64,000 nt of DNA, from the NCBI GenBank assembly GCA_030522415.1, contig CM060118.1, positions 19,862,651 to 19,926,650 on the forward strand, read 5' to 3'. This DNA comes from Channallabes apus (taxonomy: Eukaryota > Chordata > Actinopteri > Siluriformes > Clariidae). The notes beneath the pieces are model-generated. The model was not told where the DNA came from. It did no database searches and saw only the letters and a program-made list of their open reading frames with translations. Of this stretch, positions 48,787-60,638 are shown piece by piece. The position numbers and the translations under genes were made by a program. How positions within the stretch are numbered: position 1 is the stretch's first letter; every line of letters starts with the position of its first letter.

Positions 48787-48787
48787 C
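48754..48787. repeat. (AC)n with GCGCGC interruption
   Basis: An AC repeat interrupted by GCGCGC, so alternation of purine and pyrimidine is kept. Confidence 0.95.
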
Positions 48788-49159
48788 TAAAAATATATAT
48801 ACACACAGATGAGGAAAAGAAAAACTTATATAAATGTTTTAATTATTTATATAAGTTATAATAATATTTAATATTATATAATAATATATTTATATAGTAA
48901 TAATAATAGTGTTATTACACTCTAAAAAATGCTGGGTTGTTTTTTCTACCCAAACGCTGGGTTGCCGCTGTTGGGTCATTTTTCTGGGTTATTTACAGAG
49001 AGTTGGGTAGTTTTTGTGTAACCCAGCTGCTGGGTTGAAGTTTGCTTGGCCCCTCCCCCAAAGTTCACCGGTGGATTCAGCGGCTGTCACTCAGCTTCGT
49101 GTCTCTTGAGCTCTCACACCGCTGATGACGGTTCATCCTCCTCGGACATTTAAGGGAAA

Positions 49160-50216
49160 ATGGCGTTAAATACAAGGTCTGTATACACATGTTCACTCAC
49201 CTAATTCACATATGACTGAAAAATTATTACTATATGTAACATTTATTGCTGTTACCGTGTTAAGGTTACACACAAACTTTCCGGCTGGTCTGAGGTACTG
49301 GATGATAATTTTGCTGAGAATAGCTGCTAGCCTCCCCACCTGTGTATGAAAGAGACGGCTAAGATGTCTGAGCTTTTTTAGCTTTTTCTGTAGAATGTTT
49401 GCAGGGTTACGAAGATGGTGAAGTGATGAATGAACGCTAAACTGTTAACTGTAGTGTTAGCATGACGCATGCATTTAGTTAGTTTGCTAGCATTAGCAAC
49501 CACTTTAGAACTTTATTAAACTCACTGCTTGAGACAATAAAATGCTGTGGTGTTACAAACCACTGACCCTCTCACAAATATACAGACCTGCTAACCCTCC
49601 CGTTTTTCACTAGCTAGTAATTTACTCTGCGGTCAAATTTCTCCTGCGTTTCTCCCGAGTTATAACAATATTTTACACCTTTCCCCCTTTGGCAAGTATG
49701 CAAATGTATCACCAGTAATTGCATGTAAGCTAACCAGGTAGCTCTCTTTAACCAAAGTTAAATTAACTATCAGTCAGCGCGCCAACTACAGGAAAAAGTA
49801 CCACAGCGGTACAGATAACTACTAGATGGAAGTATTAATATTTTGGTGATTGTAATGTACCAGTATGACACCAGCTATGACATTTTTTCGGTAATTAGCT
49901 TAAAATCAATGCAGACTACAATATCAACTAGTCTGACATAAAGTGCTGTATCCTAAAAGTCGTGCTTATTTTGCTGTTTTATGTTTGGTAGTAGCTGTCT
50001 CCATGTTTTTGTTTCTGGTTACCTATACCCTATCTTAATGGGCAGCTTTGTAATTTTTTAGTATCAATCGTATTTCACACGAAATTGATAGTCTTATTCA
50101 GTTTAATCTTTGCTATTCAACAAAATTTTAACTTTTTCATTTCTTTCTTTCTAAGGTTGGCACCAACATGGTGGAGTGTCAAGGCCGTACCCCTACATCC
50201 TGACGTTGGGAGATAA
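49160..50216 (+). CDS. hypothetical two-exon microprotein inside the AACCCAGC element
   Basis: ATG at 49160 is followed after 17 nt by a donor-like AAG|GTCTGT (exon end 49176). A pyrimidine-rich tract and CTAAG|G form an acceptor at 50154-50155. Joining 49160-49176 to 50156-50216 leaves a 25-codon frame beginning MALNTR, with W-W-S-V-K in the middle and ending HPDVGR at TAA 50214-50216. A GC-rich patch without TATA lies upstream (49040-49150) and AATAAA lies downstream (50450-50455). I recognise no domain. It may be captured host sequence or the first and last exons left after deletion of a transposase gene. Splicing and translation are inference; no RNA data were seen. Confidence 0.3.
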
Positions 50217-50612
50217 TGACCAGCGCTGCTCTCAGTAATGTTGTAATGTTGCTATGAAATAGCGAGACCTACCTGAAAAGTCATAGACAGACAGTGTTTG
50301 TATGTTAAAATGAGACCAGGGCTGGATAGTTTTGATCCTGCTCTGTAGAAGTTGCTTCAGCCTATTTGTTCAATTTCTCCATTCTGCCCTTGTCAGTAAT
50401 AGTACAGTAATGATGTCACTGTTTATTATCTGTTCTTGTGCTTTTGAAAAATAAATGTTTTTTCTAAGAACATTTAATAGGATGATGTTTATTGCATACA
50501 TGTATGTTTTTTGTAATAGACCAGTATATCAAAGTAATTTAACTGTTTAATAGACATGGGTGGTTTTTTTTTTTTTAACAGATTTCATTTTAAACATGAA
50601 AATAATAATAAC

Positions 50613-50655
50613 CTATTTGTGAGGTAGAATTAACCCAATTCTACCTCACAAATAG
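50613..50655. repeat. perfect 19-bp inverted repeat (hairpin)
   Basis: Arms CTATTTGTGAGGTAGAATT and AATTCTACCTCACAAATAG surround the 5-base loop AACCC. It lies between the AT-rich interior and the dense AACCCAGC cluster of the right end. Confidence 0.95.
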
Positions 50656-50867
50656 ACCAATTTATGTGGTGGAATTAACCCAGCATTATAGTTAAATATG
50701 ACCTAGCATTTGGATTTAATATTTAACCCATCTTGTTGGGTTAAACAAATAACCCATCTTGCTGGGTTAAATTAACCCAGCATTTAGTTAGTCCTATATT
50801 TACCCAGCAGCTGGGTTAAAAACAACCCAGATTGGGTTGTTTTTAACCCAGCATTTTTTAGGGTGTA

Positions 50868-51021
50868 CTATTTACTGTACTTATGTATAATGTTTTTATT
50901 TTTATTATTATCATTACTTACTGTATATTTTTATTTTTCTTGTTCCTTGGCTGCATTGAGCATGTTTGTGACAAAATAATCTCCCTCGGGATAAATAAAG
51001 TTCCTCTTATCTTATCTTAAT
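50868..51021 (+). mobile_element. LINE-type 3' tail, interrupted by the AACCCAGC element
   Basis: TTTGTGACAAAATAATCTCC then CTCGGGATAAATAAAGTTCC and a TCTTATCTTA repeat is a common fish CR1/L2-type 3' end. The AT-rich DNA before 48918 probably belongs to the same copy, split by the AACCCAGC element, but its start cannot be fixed. Confidence 0.5.
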
Positions 51022-52239
51022 ATTAATTGCTATATGGTCTATATTGATAGTGATAGAATATACACCACATTATTTGTATTTTTATAAAGTGTGTACATCA
51101 AACATGGTACATCATTCCAAGTGCTACGGTTGGGAGAAGTTGAGTGGTCTGTGCTAAATCGGCTGGTCCAGATGTACCAGACTGCCAGACACAACAAATG
51201 AAGCCTCTGACCTTTTGATCTGACCCACATTTAACAGTGACCATAAAGGATCAGGTTCCGGACAAAATAAGCGTCCCTCCCCCAGTACATCCAATCCAAT
51301 CCCTTGCTACCTTTAAATTCTGGGCCATGGACCTCAACAGATGTGCCTTTTAGCATGGCTATGTCGGCTGGTATGACATCCCGATGTGAAGCCATACTCT
51401 TCATTTGAAAGTTGTACTACTGCACAGAGAGAATGGGAGAAAATGATAAATAAGTCATTTCAATGAATCAGGGATAAGCCATACAGCGCATATGCCTCAA
51501 TTACAATGAATCCTTTCAGCCCTGTTTCCCCTATCTTTACTATTTGCTCATCTCAAGTTTAATTCTGCCTTCCTCTTTCAACAAACTCTATCTTTCGCTC
51601 CCTCACTCCACTTGTCGGCTGTCCTGAGAGAGCCCCTATTACGCCGCCTTGTCGCTTCTCTCATGCAGAAACTCAACTCTGACTTTGTGTGATTATTCAA
51701 AAAGTCATTGCCAGGTCAAGGCAGTCTGGTTAATAAAAAAAAAAAACAGAGAGGGGCATTTCATACATTATTTCCTCTCAATCTCAATGTTTCTCCCTCC
51801 ACTGTCCTCAATCCTTCACTTTCCCACATGCACTTCTGTTTTGAAAATGCAGCTAAACAAAAGTTTCTTGTCATGCTGCACTTGCTTTTGTACTGGCATA
51901 CAGATGCACCACATTGTGCATAAGACAAAAGATAGAAGTTCCTCTAGATTAGGGCCAGTAGGGTTTAGTATGCTTGTCCTTCAGGTTGAATGGCAGTTCT
52001 TACTCTTTTTGCTTATGGGAACTGTGCTAAATACACATACACACGAAAGAAACAACGTCCTGTCTGTTTATTTTTTTTGTCTCTTTTCACTTTTTAATTT
52101 TGTATTTTTTTTTTGCCTCAACCTGCAGAATGACAACACTAGCCTCAGCGACATACCCCATTAACCTTTCTGGCAAAACAAAACACCAGTATTGAACCTC
52201 CTACTTGTGTCTGTACGTGTATCCAATTAGACTATGTCC
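51022..52239. other. no gene recognised
   Basis: The 171-codon plus-strand frame at 51649-52164 is leucine-, serine- and phenylalanine-rich in T-rich DNA and lacks any domain, so it is not called. Confidence 0.5.
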
Positions 52240-52390
52240 TCTGTTTAATCAGCGTGCATTCACGTTTACTTGCACATTTTTATCCAAAGCGACCAACAAT
52301 CGAGCTGGGCAGATGAAGGTTATGGGCCTTGCTTAAGGACCAGACAGTGGCAGCTTGGCAGTGTTGGGATTTGAACTCAATACACACTCA
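52240..52390 (-). mobile_element. interspersed repeat with tRNA-like SINE head
   Basis: TTTTATCCAAAGCGACCAAC followed by GGGCCTTGCTTAAGGACC, GTGGCAGCTTGGCAGTG and GGGATTTGAACTC is a widespread fish repeat, read here on its antisense side. The GAGTTCAAATCCC segment on the minus strand resembles a B box. Confidence 0.5.
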
Positions 52391-53689
52391 CACACATCCT
52401 GCCACTGTTTCCCACAGGGTCGTCTGATGAAAGCCAGTGCTGTGTTTGATATGTACACCAGTTTCCCCTGCTCCCACACATAACCTCTGGACCTGACCAT
52501 GACCTGGGTAGCCAGTACAGGGTCAAGCTAGGCCATGTCTCCTTCCTCTTTCAAGTGCATCTGCTTAATTAGAGAACAAGGAGGGGGTTAGTGAATGAAA
52601 AGGTCGGGTTCACATGGACACACACACAGGAAAGAATGCTCCCTCACTCAGTCTCTTATTCGCCTTCTGTCTCTCTCTATCTTATGTGGTAGACGTCCTG
52701 AGCTCATGTCACTCATCATTGCTGATACAGCAGTAAAGTACAGGGTAGGATTTCAGACATATGACAAAGATACGCTAATCAAACAATTTGGTGAAACTGG
52801 TCAAAGCATATCAGCCCATAATTAAATCCAGCTCTCACCTTGATAATCTGTTCCTGTGGTAGTTCATTTTATGAATCATATCTTAACATTAGACACATCC
52901 TCACACAGACTAGCTTAATCTTCAGGATCATCACCGATTCATATAATGTAGATGTATAAAGTTTTCAATTATATATCAGATTAATTAGATGGAGTAATTA
53001 CATCTAAGGTGTACGACAGAATGCAATCATCACACCTGGGAACTTTTATGCGAAATTTCGAACAAATCTATTTTAGAGGAATATTCATCTGAAAAGCCAC
53101 CTGAGTAATCCAGGTTAAATGGATCTCTCAAAGGTATGGCTGCAAGTGGTCCACAAGGGACTGCAGTCTTGAAGTCTGAGCTTCCTCTCTGCTGCTGGTG
53201 TTTGATTTAGTGCTGCTCCAGACGGTGGCAGTGAGGCGGTGTGCTCGGTGACAGACTTTTCGAAAAAGCTCGATCCTCTCAGCCTCCCTAGCGAGCTCCA
53301 GTCTGGGGAGACGCTCTCTGATTGTGCACTGCGAGACACACAATGTCACCACTCACTGGAGCCTCGAACTGGAAGATCTGGGACAACAGCGATGGGACAT
53401 TTCTCCAACAAAATTGGTCTAATCAAAACTGTGGCCACGTTCCTTCTCTTGTTATTGACGCTTCTATTACAGGACCGGGCAAAAGTCCTGTCAGTTTTAC
53501 CAAAAATAAAAATGCCACACATTCTGCGTATTATTGAGTATCAATATTCACATAAAAGGTAAAACCACATCTAGCATTTCTTCTTTGCTCAGAAAATCTT
53601 TGAAAATGACAACAAGACTGTAAATGTTAAATACAAGTATTATGCAAGTAAATCAGTAAAGTAAAACAGAACTAATCATGCTATCGATG

Positions 53690-53885
53690 ACTCAGTGGAA
53701 GGTTTTCCCTTGCTACACGGAAACCCAGACTTCAAATCTTAGCCAGTTACCCAAACTCAGGCACTGGATGCGGGGCATCCTTAGTGCCAATCCCAAGCCT
53801 GGATGGAAATGGGAAGGTTGCATCAGGAAGGGCATCTGGCACAAAACCTGTGCCAAGTAGAATATGTTGATCTGATGGTCCTTAA
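53690..53885 (+). mobile_element. SINE-like repeat with GCATC-AGGAAGGGCATC segment
   Basis: GATGCGGGGCATCC, then GGTTGCATCAGGAAGGGCATC, CTGTGCCAAGTAGAATATG and a TCCTTAACAGGAGCAG end match a fish repeat I know by its 'caggaagggcatccggc…gggagaagccgaaag' pattern. It is diverged. It is followed directly by the next SINE. Confidence 0.5.
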
Positions 53886-53897
53886 CAGGAGCAGTCA

Positions 53898-54115
53898 AAA
53901 CAAGTGGTTCAAATGGTTAAGGCTGTGGGTTGCTGATCGGAAGGTTGTGGCTTCAAGCTGCCACTGTTGCAAGCCCCTTAAACCCTATCTGCTCCACAAG
54001 TGCTGTATCCTGGCTGACCCTGCACTCTGACCCCACTTCCTAATTGGGATGTGTACAAAATAATATTTTCATTGTGCTGTAATGTACCTGTGACAAATAA
54101 TTGAATCTTAACCTT
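53898..54115 (+). mobile_element. tRNA-derived SINE with CR1/L2-like tail
   Basis: The head TTCAAATGGTTAAGGCTGTG, then GATCGGAAGG and GGCTTCAAGC, is tRNA-like with weak A and B boxes. The tail ATTTTCATTGTGCTGTAATG, then GTGACAAATAATTGAATC, has the 3' end of CR1/L2-type LINEs, whose enzymes usually mobilise such SINEs. Confidence 0.65.
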
Positions 54116-54399
54116 AACCACTCTGATGTTAATTATTTTCCAGAATGAGCATGTAGCAAAGTGTTTAATTCCTCTTATAGCGTTACCAGTGTGGTCATTC
54201 ATAAGACATCGAACATTTTTATCAATTTATGCATGGGGATATTAATTATTTTTAAAGAAAGAAAGAAAGAAAATATTCCACCGCATAAAGAGCTGGTCTC
54301 TGCAAGCAGGGTTCAGAAGCAGTATGATTTAGAGATACTAAGCATATTTCAGTCTGTGTACTGAAAACAGTCTGAGAGAGAGCGTGAAGGAGGGAGTGT

Positions 54400-54446
<47 letters not shown>

Positions 54447-55143
54447 GCACTAAATCACCCTGAGTGGATGAAATGTGGACAGGATATGGGGACATTACTT
54501 TCTTAGTGGAGCAAAGGCCTAGGAAATGCCTGTTAGCATATTTTCAACAAACCCATTGACACCTGGCTAAACGTCCTGTATAGGAAGGAAGTGAGAGTGA
54601 CCACAAGCGCCATATGTTAACAGTCAAGAGAGAAAGAGGGTGGGGGCGTGGGCTAAGGGGCATCTGCCTCTAAAATCTGATAGGACGATTGCACTATTTG
54701 ATCAAATCTCTTATTACTCAGGTTATGTCACATGTTTCAAGAGGAGCTGAACAGACACAAAGTGCATAAGCAATGTCTTGCGTAAAATATTTCAGGGTTG
54801 AGCAAAGTCATGTATGAAATGTAAATTACAAATCTGGTATAGAAAAAAGGAAGAAGAAGAAAGAGAGCAGAGGCACACACTCCTCGAGTGTTTAAACCAC
54901 TAGTATTCCATGAATATTAATGTCCTGAAAAATGACAATAGCAGCGCAAAGCTGTTTACAGCAGAGAGCAGCATGTTTTAGGCTCTGAATCTGCTGTTTA
55001 GCATGCACTGGTACCAAGCCATATCAAATAAGCAGACACACCACCTGACTCACTACTACTCAGCTCTGACATTGTGTCTCACAAACCACTGGAGGAGGAA
55101 GAGAAACAAGAGAGGATAAAACAAAGGGAGTGGGATGGAGAGA
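54116..55143. other. no gene recognised; simple repeats
   Basis: Contains a (GAAA)n tract (54255-54272) and a GT repeat listed separately. Confidence 0.5.
54397..54444. repeat. (GT)n microsatellite
   Basis: About 48 bp of GT dinucleotides. Confidence 0.97.
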
Positions 55144-55206
55144 GTCAGTGAAGGAGAAAGAGGAGGAGAAGAAGAAAAAGTTGAAGAAGCAGAAGAAGAA
55201 GAATAA
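55144..55206. repeat. (GAA)n/purine tract
   Basis: Almost pure purine DNA built from GAA, GGA and GAAA units; no supported frame. Confidence 0.9.
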
Positions 55207-57650
55207 CGAGTCTGCCTGGAGAGGTAGCATGGAGAAAATGGCTGCGTGTGTTAGGTTGAGGCTGAACTGTTGACCTCTTCCGCATTAGTACACTACACGT
55301 GTTAGCAGTCACAGTAACACACAGACAAGTAACACCACCTTTTACAAAATACTGCCAAACTCATCCATTTATCTTTACATTCCCATTAGTGTGCACTCTT
55401 TAAGTTGGCTCATAAATATCAGTGGGAGATACCGCCACATGAGAGTCATTGCATCTATAGTCCTTCACTATAATTTGAGCTACAGAAATTGCATATCCAC
55501 AACCTAATATGTATGACATCATTAAATGAATACATCAGCATTTCTCAACATAATCTCTAACCATTGCTCTCTAACTGTAGCTTAAATGAAACTCCTAGGC
55601 ATGAATTTTGTTTTGGAAATTGAAAACGTCTAACTTTAAAATCTACGGACAATCAAATAGAAACTGTGCTACTGTATATAACACAAAATCCAAAACTAAC
55701 TTTTAGGATGAGGCAGATGCATATGAACCTCTTTCCAAACTGTTAAACTGTAGCGTATCAGTGCAATAAAATTTATATTCTGTAACAAACAACCACAAAG
55801 TCTTCATGAATCACGTTGTTAATTATTCTGTACTTTAATTATACTGTATGTGAATATCAAGTGCACAGGTTTTCTGTTCTTTTCTTATTTCGATATCCAA
55901 ATTGAGAAGTATGCCTTTAAATGATTTGCTGTGCCAGAAGTATCAAACTGAATATTTATCCAAAAGTTTAGAACTTTGATTACTCAGGTGTTTTAAACCT
56001 TATTCGGGTTTATTTTAGTATTTTGCAAACTAAGAGTTTACATTTGAGACCATCTGGCTTCCCCGGGGAACGTGTTCCTTTGATTAAGAGAAGAACTACC
56101 CCAGTCCTTTCTACAGCTACATGATTTTTTACTTATGAGCACTTTGCAGAGTTTGATGGTGCAAACAAGACTAACCTTTCTATCATGCCTTCTCTCCAGC
56201 ACTCTTGCTTTTATTTCCTGCATACTTGCTTTTTGTCACTCTTAACACAGGCATATACAAACAGAAAGCAATTTTAATCTTTTCTAAATGTATGCATACC
56301 ATTTGAGCAAATGAAAGCTGAAACTGGACTGTTTTCCAAGTAGTTTGGTGGCCACGGCTTTATTGGCTTATTATTTAAGAAAGTGGGCCAGCATAAGCAG
56401 GACACAATAATAATTCTTTGAGTGGCTGGGCTGTGACCTATGAGAGTGTGGCGATGATGAATCTGTGTGCCATGGTGCATTATGGTGGGATAAAAGAACA
56501 GAGGGGTGAAGGACAGTGCCTGCTCTGAACCTTAATCAGATGCAGATCAGACTAAAAGCATCAGAGCAGCAAATCCCCACTACAGAGCACAGCAGCTCTC
56601 TGCTCCCCACCACTCCGGCCACCTCGGCCGCCTTGCCTATCCCCACCCCCCTTTCTCCGTCTCTCTTTCTTCCATTTCTTCTTTTTTCCTCTCACACAGC
56701 ATTCCCTTTCTCCCTGAGCCCTTCAGAAAAGATTGGTAGATAGATTCAAGTCTTTATTGAAAGATCATATGGGATGACTGCAAAATCCCATTACTTGTTG
56801 ATTAAGTATTGATCCCACCCCCAAGTATTAACAAGTAAGCTAATATGGAGTGACCCGTGAGACCAATGGCTGAGGAGCACAGAGAGCAGACACTTTCAAG
56901 GGGGAAGAAGATAGGGGGAGAGAGAGCAAGGGAGAGAGGGAAATAGAGAGAGAGAGAGAACGAGAGTTGGGAGGGGGAACTACAAAACAAAAAAGAGATG
57001 AGAGAGACCTAGGCGAAATAGATATTTTGAAATGGACAGATGTGTGGCATTAGATATGTGAGTGAGCTCCTGGCTCTGGTTAAAATGTCACACTTCACAG
57101 CAAAGATCAATGGGTACTTTATTTCTCTGATGCCCTCTTATTACCATTATCAGACCGCTCCCCTCTCCTGCCTCCTAATGACCCCCAGTGAACCACACGC
57201 CTTACTTACAGTGAGGGTTTCAAAATCCTCCTTCCTACATCTCTCCAAAAGGCACACTTTCTCATTAACCTGTTCATGCCCATCCAGAACAGCTGCAAAA
57301 AAAATGCCCACTACTATTACTGTTGTAGTTCAACACATATACCCCAACACACACACACATACACACTTTCAGTAAGGGACATTCTGTGAGGGAAGGGCAT
57401 AGTCACAAGATGTAGTGCAAATAACAAGCTTGTCTCATGGGATCTAAGTATCTCAGCCCACATAGATGTGCTGGCAGGCAGGCTGGTGCAGTTCAGCAAA
57501 AACATGGCCAGAGCCATGGTTAGCATAACCCCCAAGAGACAAGTTAGCTAAATATGGACTGGTCTCCTCTGCTTCCTACGCTTCCTGATGGTACAATATT
57601 TGTAGATATTAGTCTACCGCAGGTTTCCTTAGTATTAGCCTTGATGCTAC

Positions 57651-57651
<1 letters not shown>
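55207..57651. other. no gene recognised
   Basis: AT-rich, then a CT-rich patch (56640-56720) and a GA-rich patch (56900-56970). Open frames here show no domain. Confidence 0.5.

Positions 57652-57687
<36 letters not shown>
57652..57687. repeat. (TAA)n microsatellite
   Basis: Uninterrupted TAA/AAT trinucleotides. Confidence 0.97.
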
Positions 57688-57834
57688 GCAACAACTACAA
57701 TGGCCGCACTGCTTCAAGTCCCAGTACTGCCGAGCCACAGGTTACTGTTTCCTCTGGATTGTGCACCCCCACCCCCCAGCTCCCATTAAAATGCCAGTAG
57801 GTTTATTGCTTGTTCAAAGTTGGTTCAATTGCTT

Positions 57835-58190
57835 AGGAGTTTGGGAGCACTAGGCAGGGTACATCCGGGACAGGTTGCCAGTGCACAATACAGGGTACAC
57901 GCAAGCACACACACTCACCCTCACACTCATTCATTGTCTATTTCCCAATTTATGCTGCATACAGGGTTGGGAGGGGGTGAGGTGGAGGGGGTTTTGGGTG
58001 GGGGGTGGGGGGGGGCGCCCTTTTGCATATCCAAGGAGACTTAGGGCACGTGGTGGGGTACACCCTGGACGGGGTGCCAATTCATCGCAGGACACACACA
58101 CATACACACACAATCACATGTTCATTCAAACTCTGTGGAAAATCTGGGAATATCAATTAGCCTACTCTGCATGAGTACCCAGAGGAAACC
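57835..58190 (-). mobile_element. diverged SINE, body present twice
   Basis: On the plus strand GGGAGCACTAGGCAGGGTAC (57843 on) and GGGCACGTGGTGGGGTACAC (58043 on) are the same minus-strand SINE segment met twice. The second is followed by CCAATTCATCGCAGGACACA and a worn rest of the body to about 58190. G-rich DNA (57965-58017) lies between them. Either two insertions or an internal duplication. Confidence 0.65.
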
Positions 58191-58659
58191 CATCACACAC
58201 TTGAATACTTGGATAAGTTCACACAAATAGAGAAAAAGTTTAAATCATAAGACTGGCCCTCGTAACAGTTCAAATGGACTGAACTACATGCACAAGGCCA
58301 TGCTGACTTGGGGGGAGGAGGAGTGGGGGGCTTCCATACTTAAGCAGTATGTTCATTATGGTTCACTTGAGAGCCTCATTCTAACTGGCTAAATACAAAA
58401 TTCAAGGCAATCATAAGATGCTCACCCCATGATTAGCACCTCCAAAGCAGAACACACATCACCCACCTGGTGCCTCTCACTGATGCAAAAACAATTAGAC
58501 GGAGATGAAAGTAGGCTTCTTTATTTAAACTGTGCCAACTTTTAAGCCCACCCACCTGTGCTCACCTTTAAAAATTCATATTTCATTTCAAACTCATCAC
58601 TGGAGAAATCTCTGCACATAAATCGCACAAGGAGGAGAGCGTAGCAGACAATAAGCAGA
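58191..58659. other. no gene recognised
   Basis: No gene or repeat recognised. Confidence 0.5.
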
Positions 58660-58925
58660 TTGAATGTCTTAATGTAATTGCCATTTGATGATATGATGCT
58701 TTAGTTTTATGTAAAGGATAAAAGGAAAATTGATACGACAAGGAATGAGACGGTACGTGACGTTCTCTGTGTTTCCGTATTTAAACAGGAGACAGAAAAA
58801 TAACACAAGGATTTTTTTTTCCAGTTCTGGCACATTCCGCTTGTTCAGTCGATACGTCCACAGATTATTCAGATTAGTGAGAGGTTTAACTCCGCTCATT
58901 GACTTGATGAAGGTTTCGTCCAGTT
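58660..58925. other. candidate conserved non-coding (enhancer-like) stretch
   Basis: Complex sequence with few repeats (TACGTGACGTTC, GATACGTCCACAGATTATTC, ATTGACTTGATGAAGG). The two opposite frames of 65-76 codons show no domain. Suggested by texture only. Confidence 0.22.
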
Positions 58926-59454
58926 AGAAAGCTGACACAGTCCATTACAACTAACATCCTGATATTGATTAAACCATTTCAGGGGTTGGCCTTCTCCTGA
59001 GAGCAACTTCAGCAGGCTCGCTCTCTATATATCTCTCTGAATCTTTTTATCTCTTTCTCTCTTGTATCTCTTTCATTCCCATTTATCATCCCAGCTCTTA
59101 GAATTACGAGGAAGTTATCTAAGACCTTAAAGCTTTATATGGCAACTGTTTTCATCAAGTGTGCTTGAGTACAAAAAAAAAATCTTTACTAAACGTTTTT
59201 TCCCCCTCCTTACACCATACTCTGTGCTAACAGGAAGTACAGTATGTTCGGGTTGATGGGATGCTTTTGGACTTTTTGTTTTTCGGGAATTTGTGACATA
59301 GGAAAGACTGTCGCTGAAAGAAACATTGCTTGATTACCTGTGTGCCTCTCACCTGATTGCATACGGAGTGAGAAATCAGTCTGTTTTTGCCTGCCTGCTG
59401 CTCCACTGATTAGCTTTATGTATGTCATTGTTTGTTGTAGAAAGTAAATTTAAA
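58926..59454. other. no gene recognised
   Basis: CT-rich patch (59018-59090), A run near 59173; nothing else recognised. Confidence 0.5.
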
Positions 59455-59720
59455 AAGGCAAGGCCAAAGTTCTTTAGACTTATGCCCGTCTATTGACCGA
59501 TCATTGCACATCGCAAGAGGCTTCGCCTCTGTTTGCCTCTACGGTGAAGCCCATGTTTACTGAACATCCCAGTTAATTTAGCCTCTTTTTCAGTTTATTA
59601 GCGATTCAAAGTCCTAATAAGCATGTAGGCCAAAGTGGATGAGGCGCGATATTCTTCAGCCTAATGGCCAATTAGGGGAAGCTAAATGAGAAGGTAGGAG
59701 ATTACTATCTACTCTAGCAT
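59455..59720. other. candidate conserved non-coding (enhancer-like) stretch
   Basis: Dense complex sequence with GTCTATTGACCGATCATTGC, ATTAGCGATTC and CCTAATGGCCAATTAGGGG, that is ATTA cores and a CCAAT-like site. Repeat-free and of balanced composition. The best regulatory-looking stretch in the window by eye, but unproven. Confidence 0.28.
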
Positions 59721-59904
59721 CCCTTGAGACAGGGGAAAAATTGGTTCAACCCTCAACCTTTTGCTCAGTTGCTACAAAGAACACCTACTTCTAGGAAGCC
59801 CAGACATGGTTATTGCGGTAAAAATAATTTGTAGCACAATACATAACAACCTTCATTACAATTCATCATACAGTATTTTCCTACAGCAGGAATAAATATG
59901 TACT

Positions 59905-60110
59905 GTTCGCTTTAATAGGAACACCTGTACCACTGTTCCATCATGCAAATATATAATCTGCCAATCATGTAGCAGCAGCACAGTACATTACATCATCCAG
60001 ATACAGAGCTTCAGGAAATCTTCAGTATGGGAAATAACTTTGACTGTGCTGGGATCAGTATTTCAGAAAAAGCTAATCTCATACATGGGATTTTCTCACA
60101 CAATTTTTTG
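59905..60110 (+). mobile_element. Tc1-like element, 5' fragment
   Basis: GCTTTAATAGGAACACCTGT, ATCTGCCAATCATGTAGCAG and ACATCATCCAGATACAGAG match the 5' region of another common fish Tc1-like family. The start of the transposase follows (ATGGG…AACTTTGACTG), then S-I-S-E-K-A. It is cut off near ACATGGGATTTTCTCACAC. Dead scrap. Confidence 0.62.
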
Positions 60111-60570
60111 GTGATATTTTTCTGCTCATAATGGTTATGAATAGTAGTTTTCATAGTTAGTGTACATTTTTTATCAGCTTGAGGAATGCATCAGTCGAAG
60201 TCACAAACTTCCTCTAATAATTCTGATGTTGGACGTGAACATGACCTGGTCCATGACAGGTCCGTGAGCACTGGACCTGGGTGTGCATGAACTTGTGCAT
60301 TCTGTTGATTGATGATTGGCTGCTTGGATAATTGCATGGATGAGCAGGAGTAGAAGCATTTCTATTAAAGTGAGATTTGCATCTACACATGTATAGATTT
60401 TATATTTGGATCTATAAGATGATCTAAATGAGGAATTCAATATTGGTTGCCCAGGAAATAATTGTTAATTTGCCAGGTTGCTTAGTAACATTATTTGTGT
60501 CCTGTAGTAAACATCAAAGATGCATCCATGAGATCAGTAGCTAAGCAGTTTTAGGGTAGATACAGATACA
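60111..60570. other. no gene recognised
   Basis: No gene or repeat recognised. Confidence 0.5.
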
Positions 60571-60593
60571 GAGGGAGAGAGAGAGAGAGAGCG

Positions 60594-60637
<44 letters not shown>

Positions 60638-60638
60638 C
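60571..60638. repeat. (GA)n microsatellite
   Basis: About 68 bp of GA with GCGA interruptions. Confidence 0.97.

Larger units (their letters stand above)
48918..50865 (+). mobile_element. TA-flanked DNA transposon with AACCCAGC-rich ends
   Basis: Left end CACTCTAAAAAATGCTGGGT and right end (reverse complement) CACCCTAAAAAATGCTGGGT form a terminal inverted repeat, with TA on both sides (48916-48917, 50866-50867). GCTGGGTT or AACCCAGC words recur many times inside both ends, most densely at the right (50680-50855), as expected of transposase-binding subterminal repeats. No transposase is recognised, so it is non-autonomous. The interior is GC-richer near the left and holds a possible two-exon unit (49160-50455) and a 19-bp-arm hairpin at 50613-50655. 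Confidence 0.78.

Noticed and set aside
51649..52164. 171-codon plus-strand open frame
   Set aside because: T-rich DNA giving Leu/Ser/Phe-rich protein with no domain, no promoter and no splice support.
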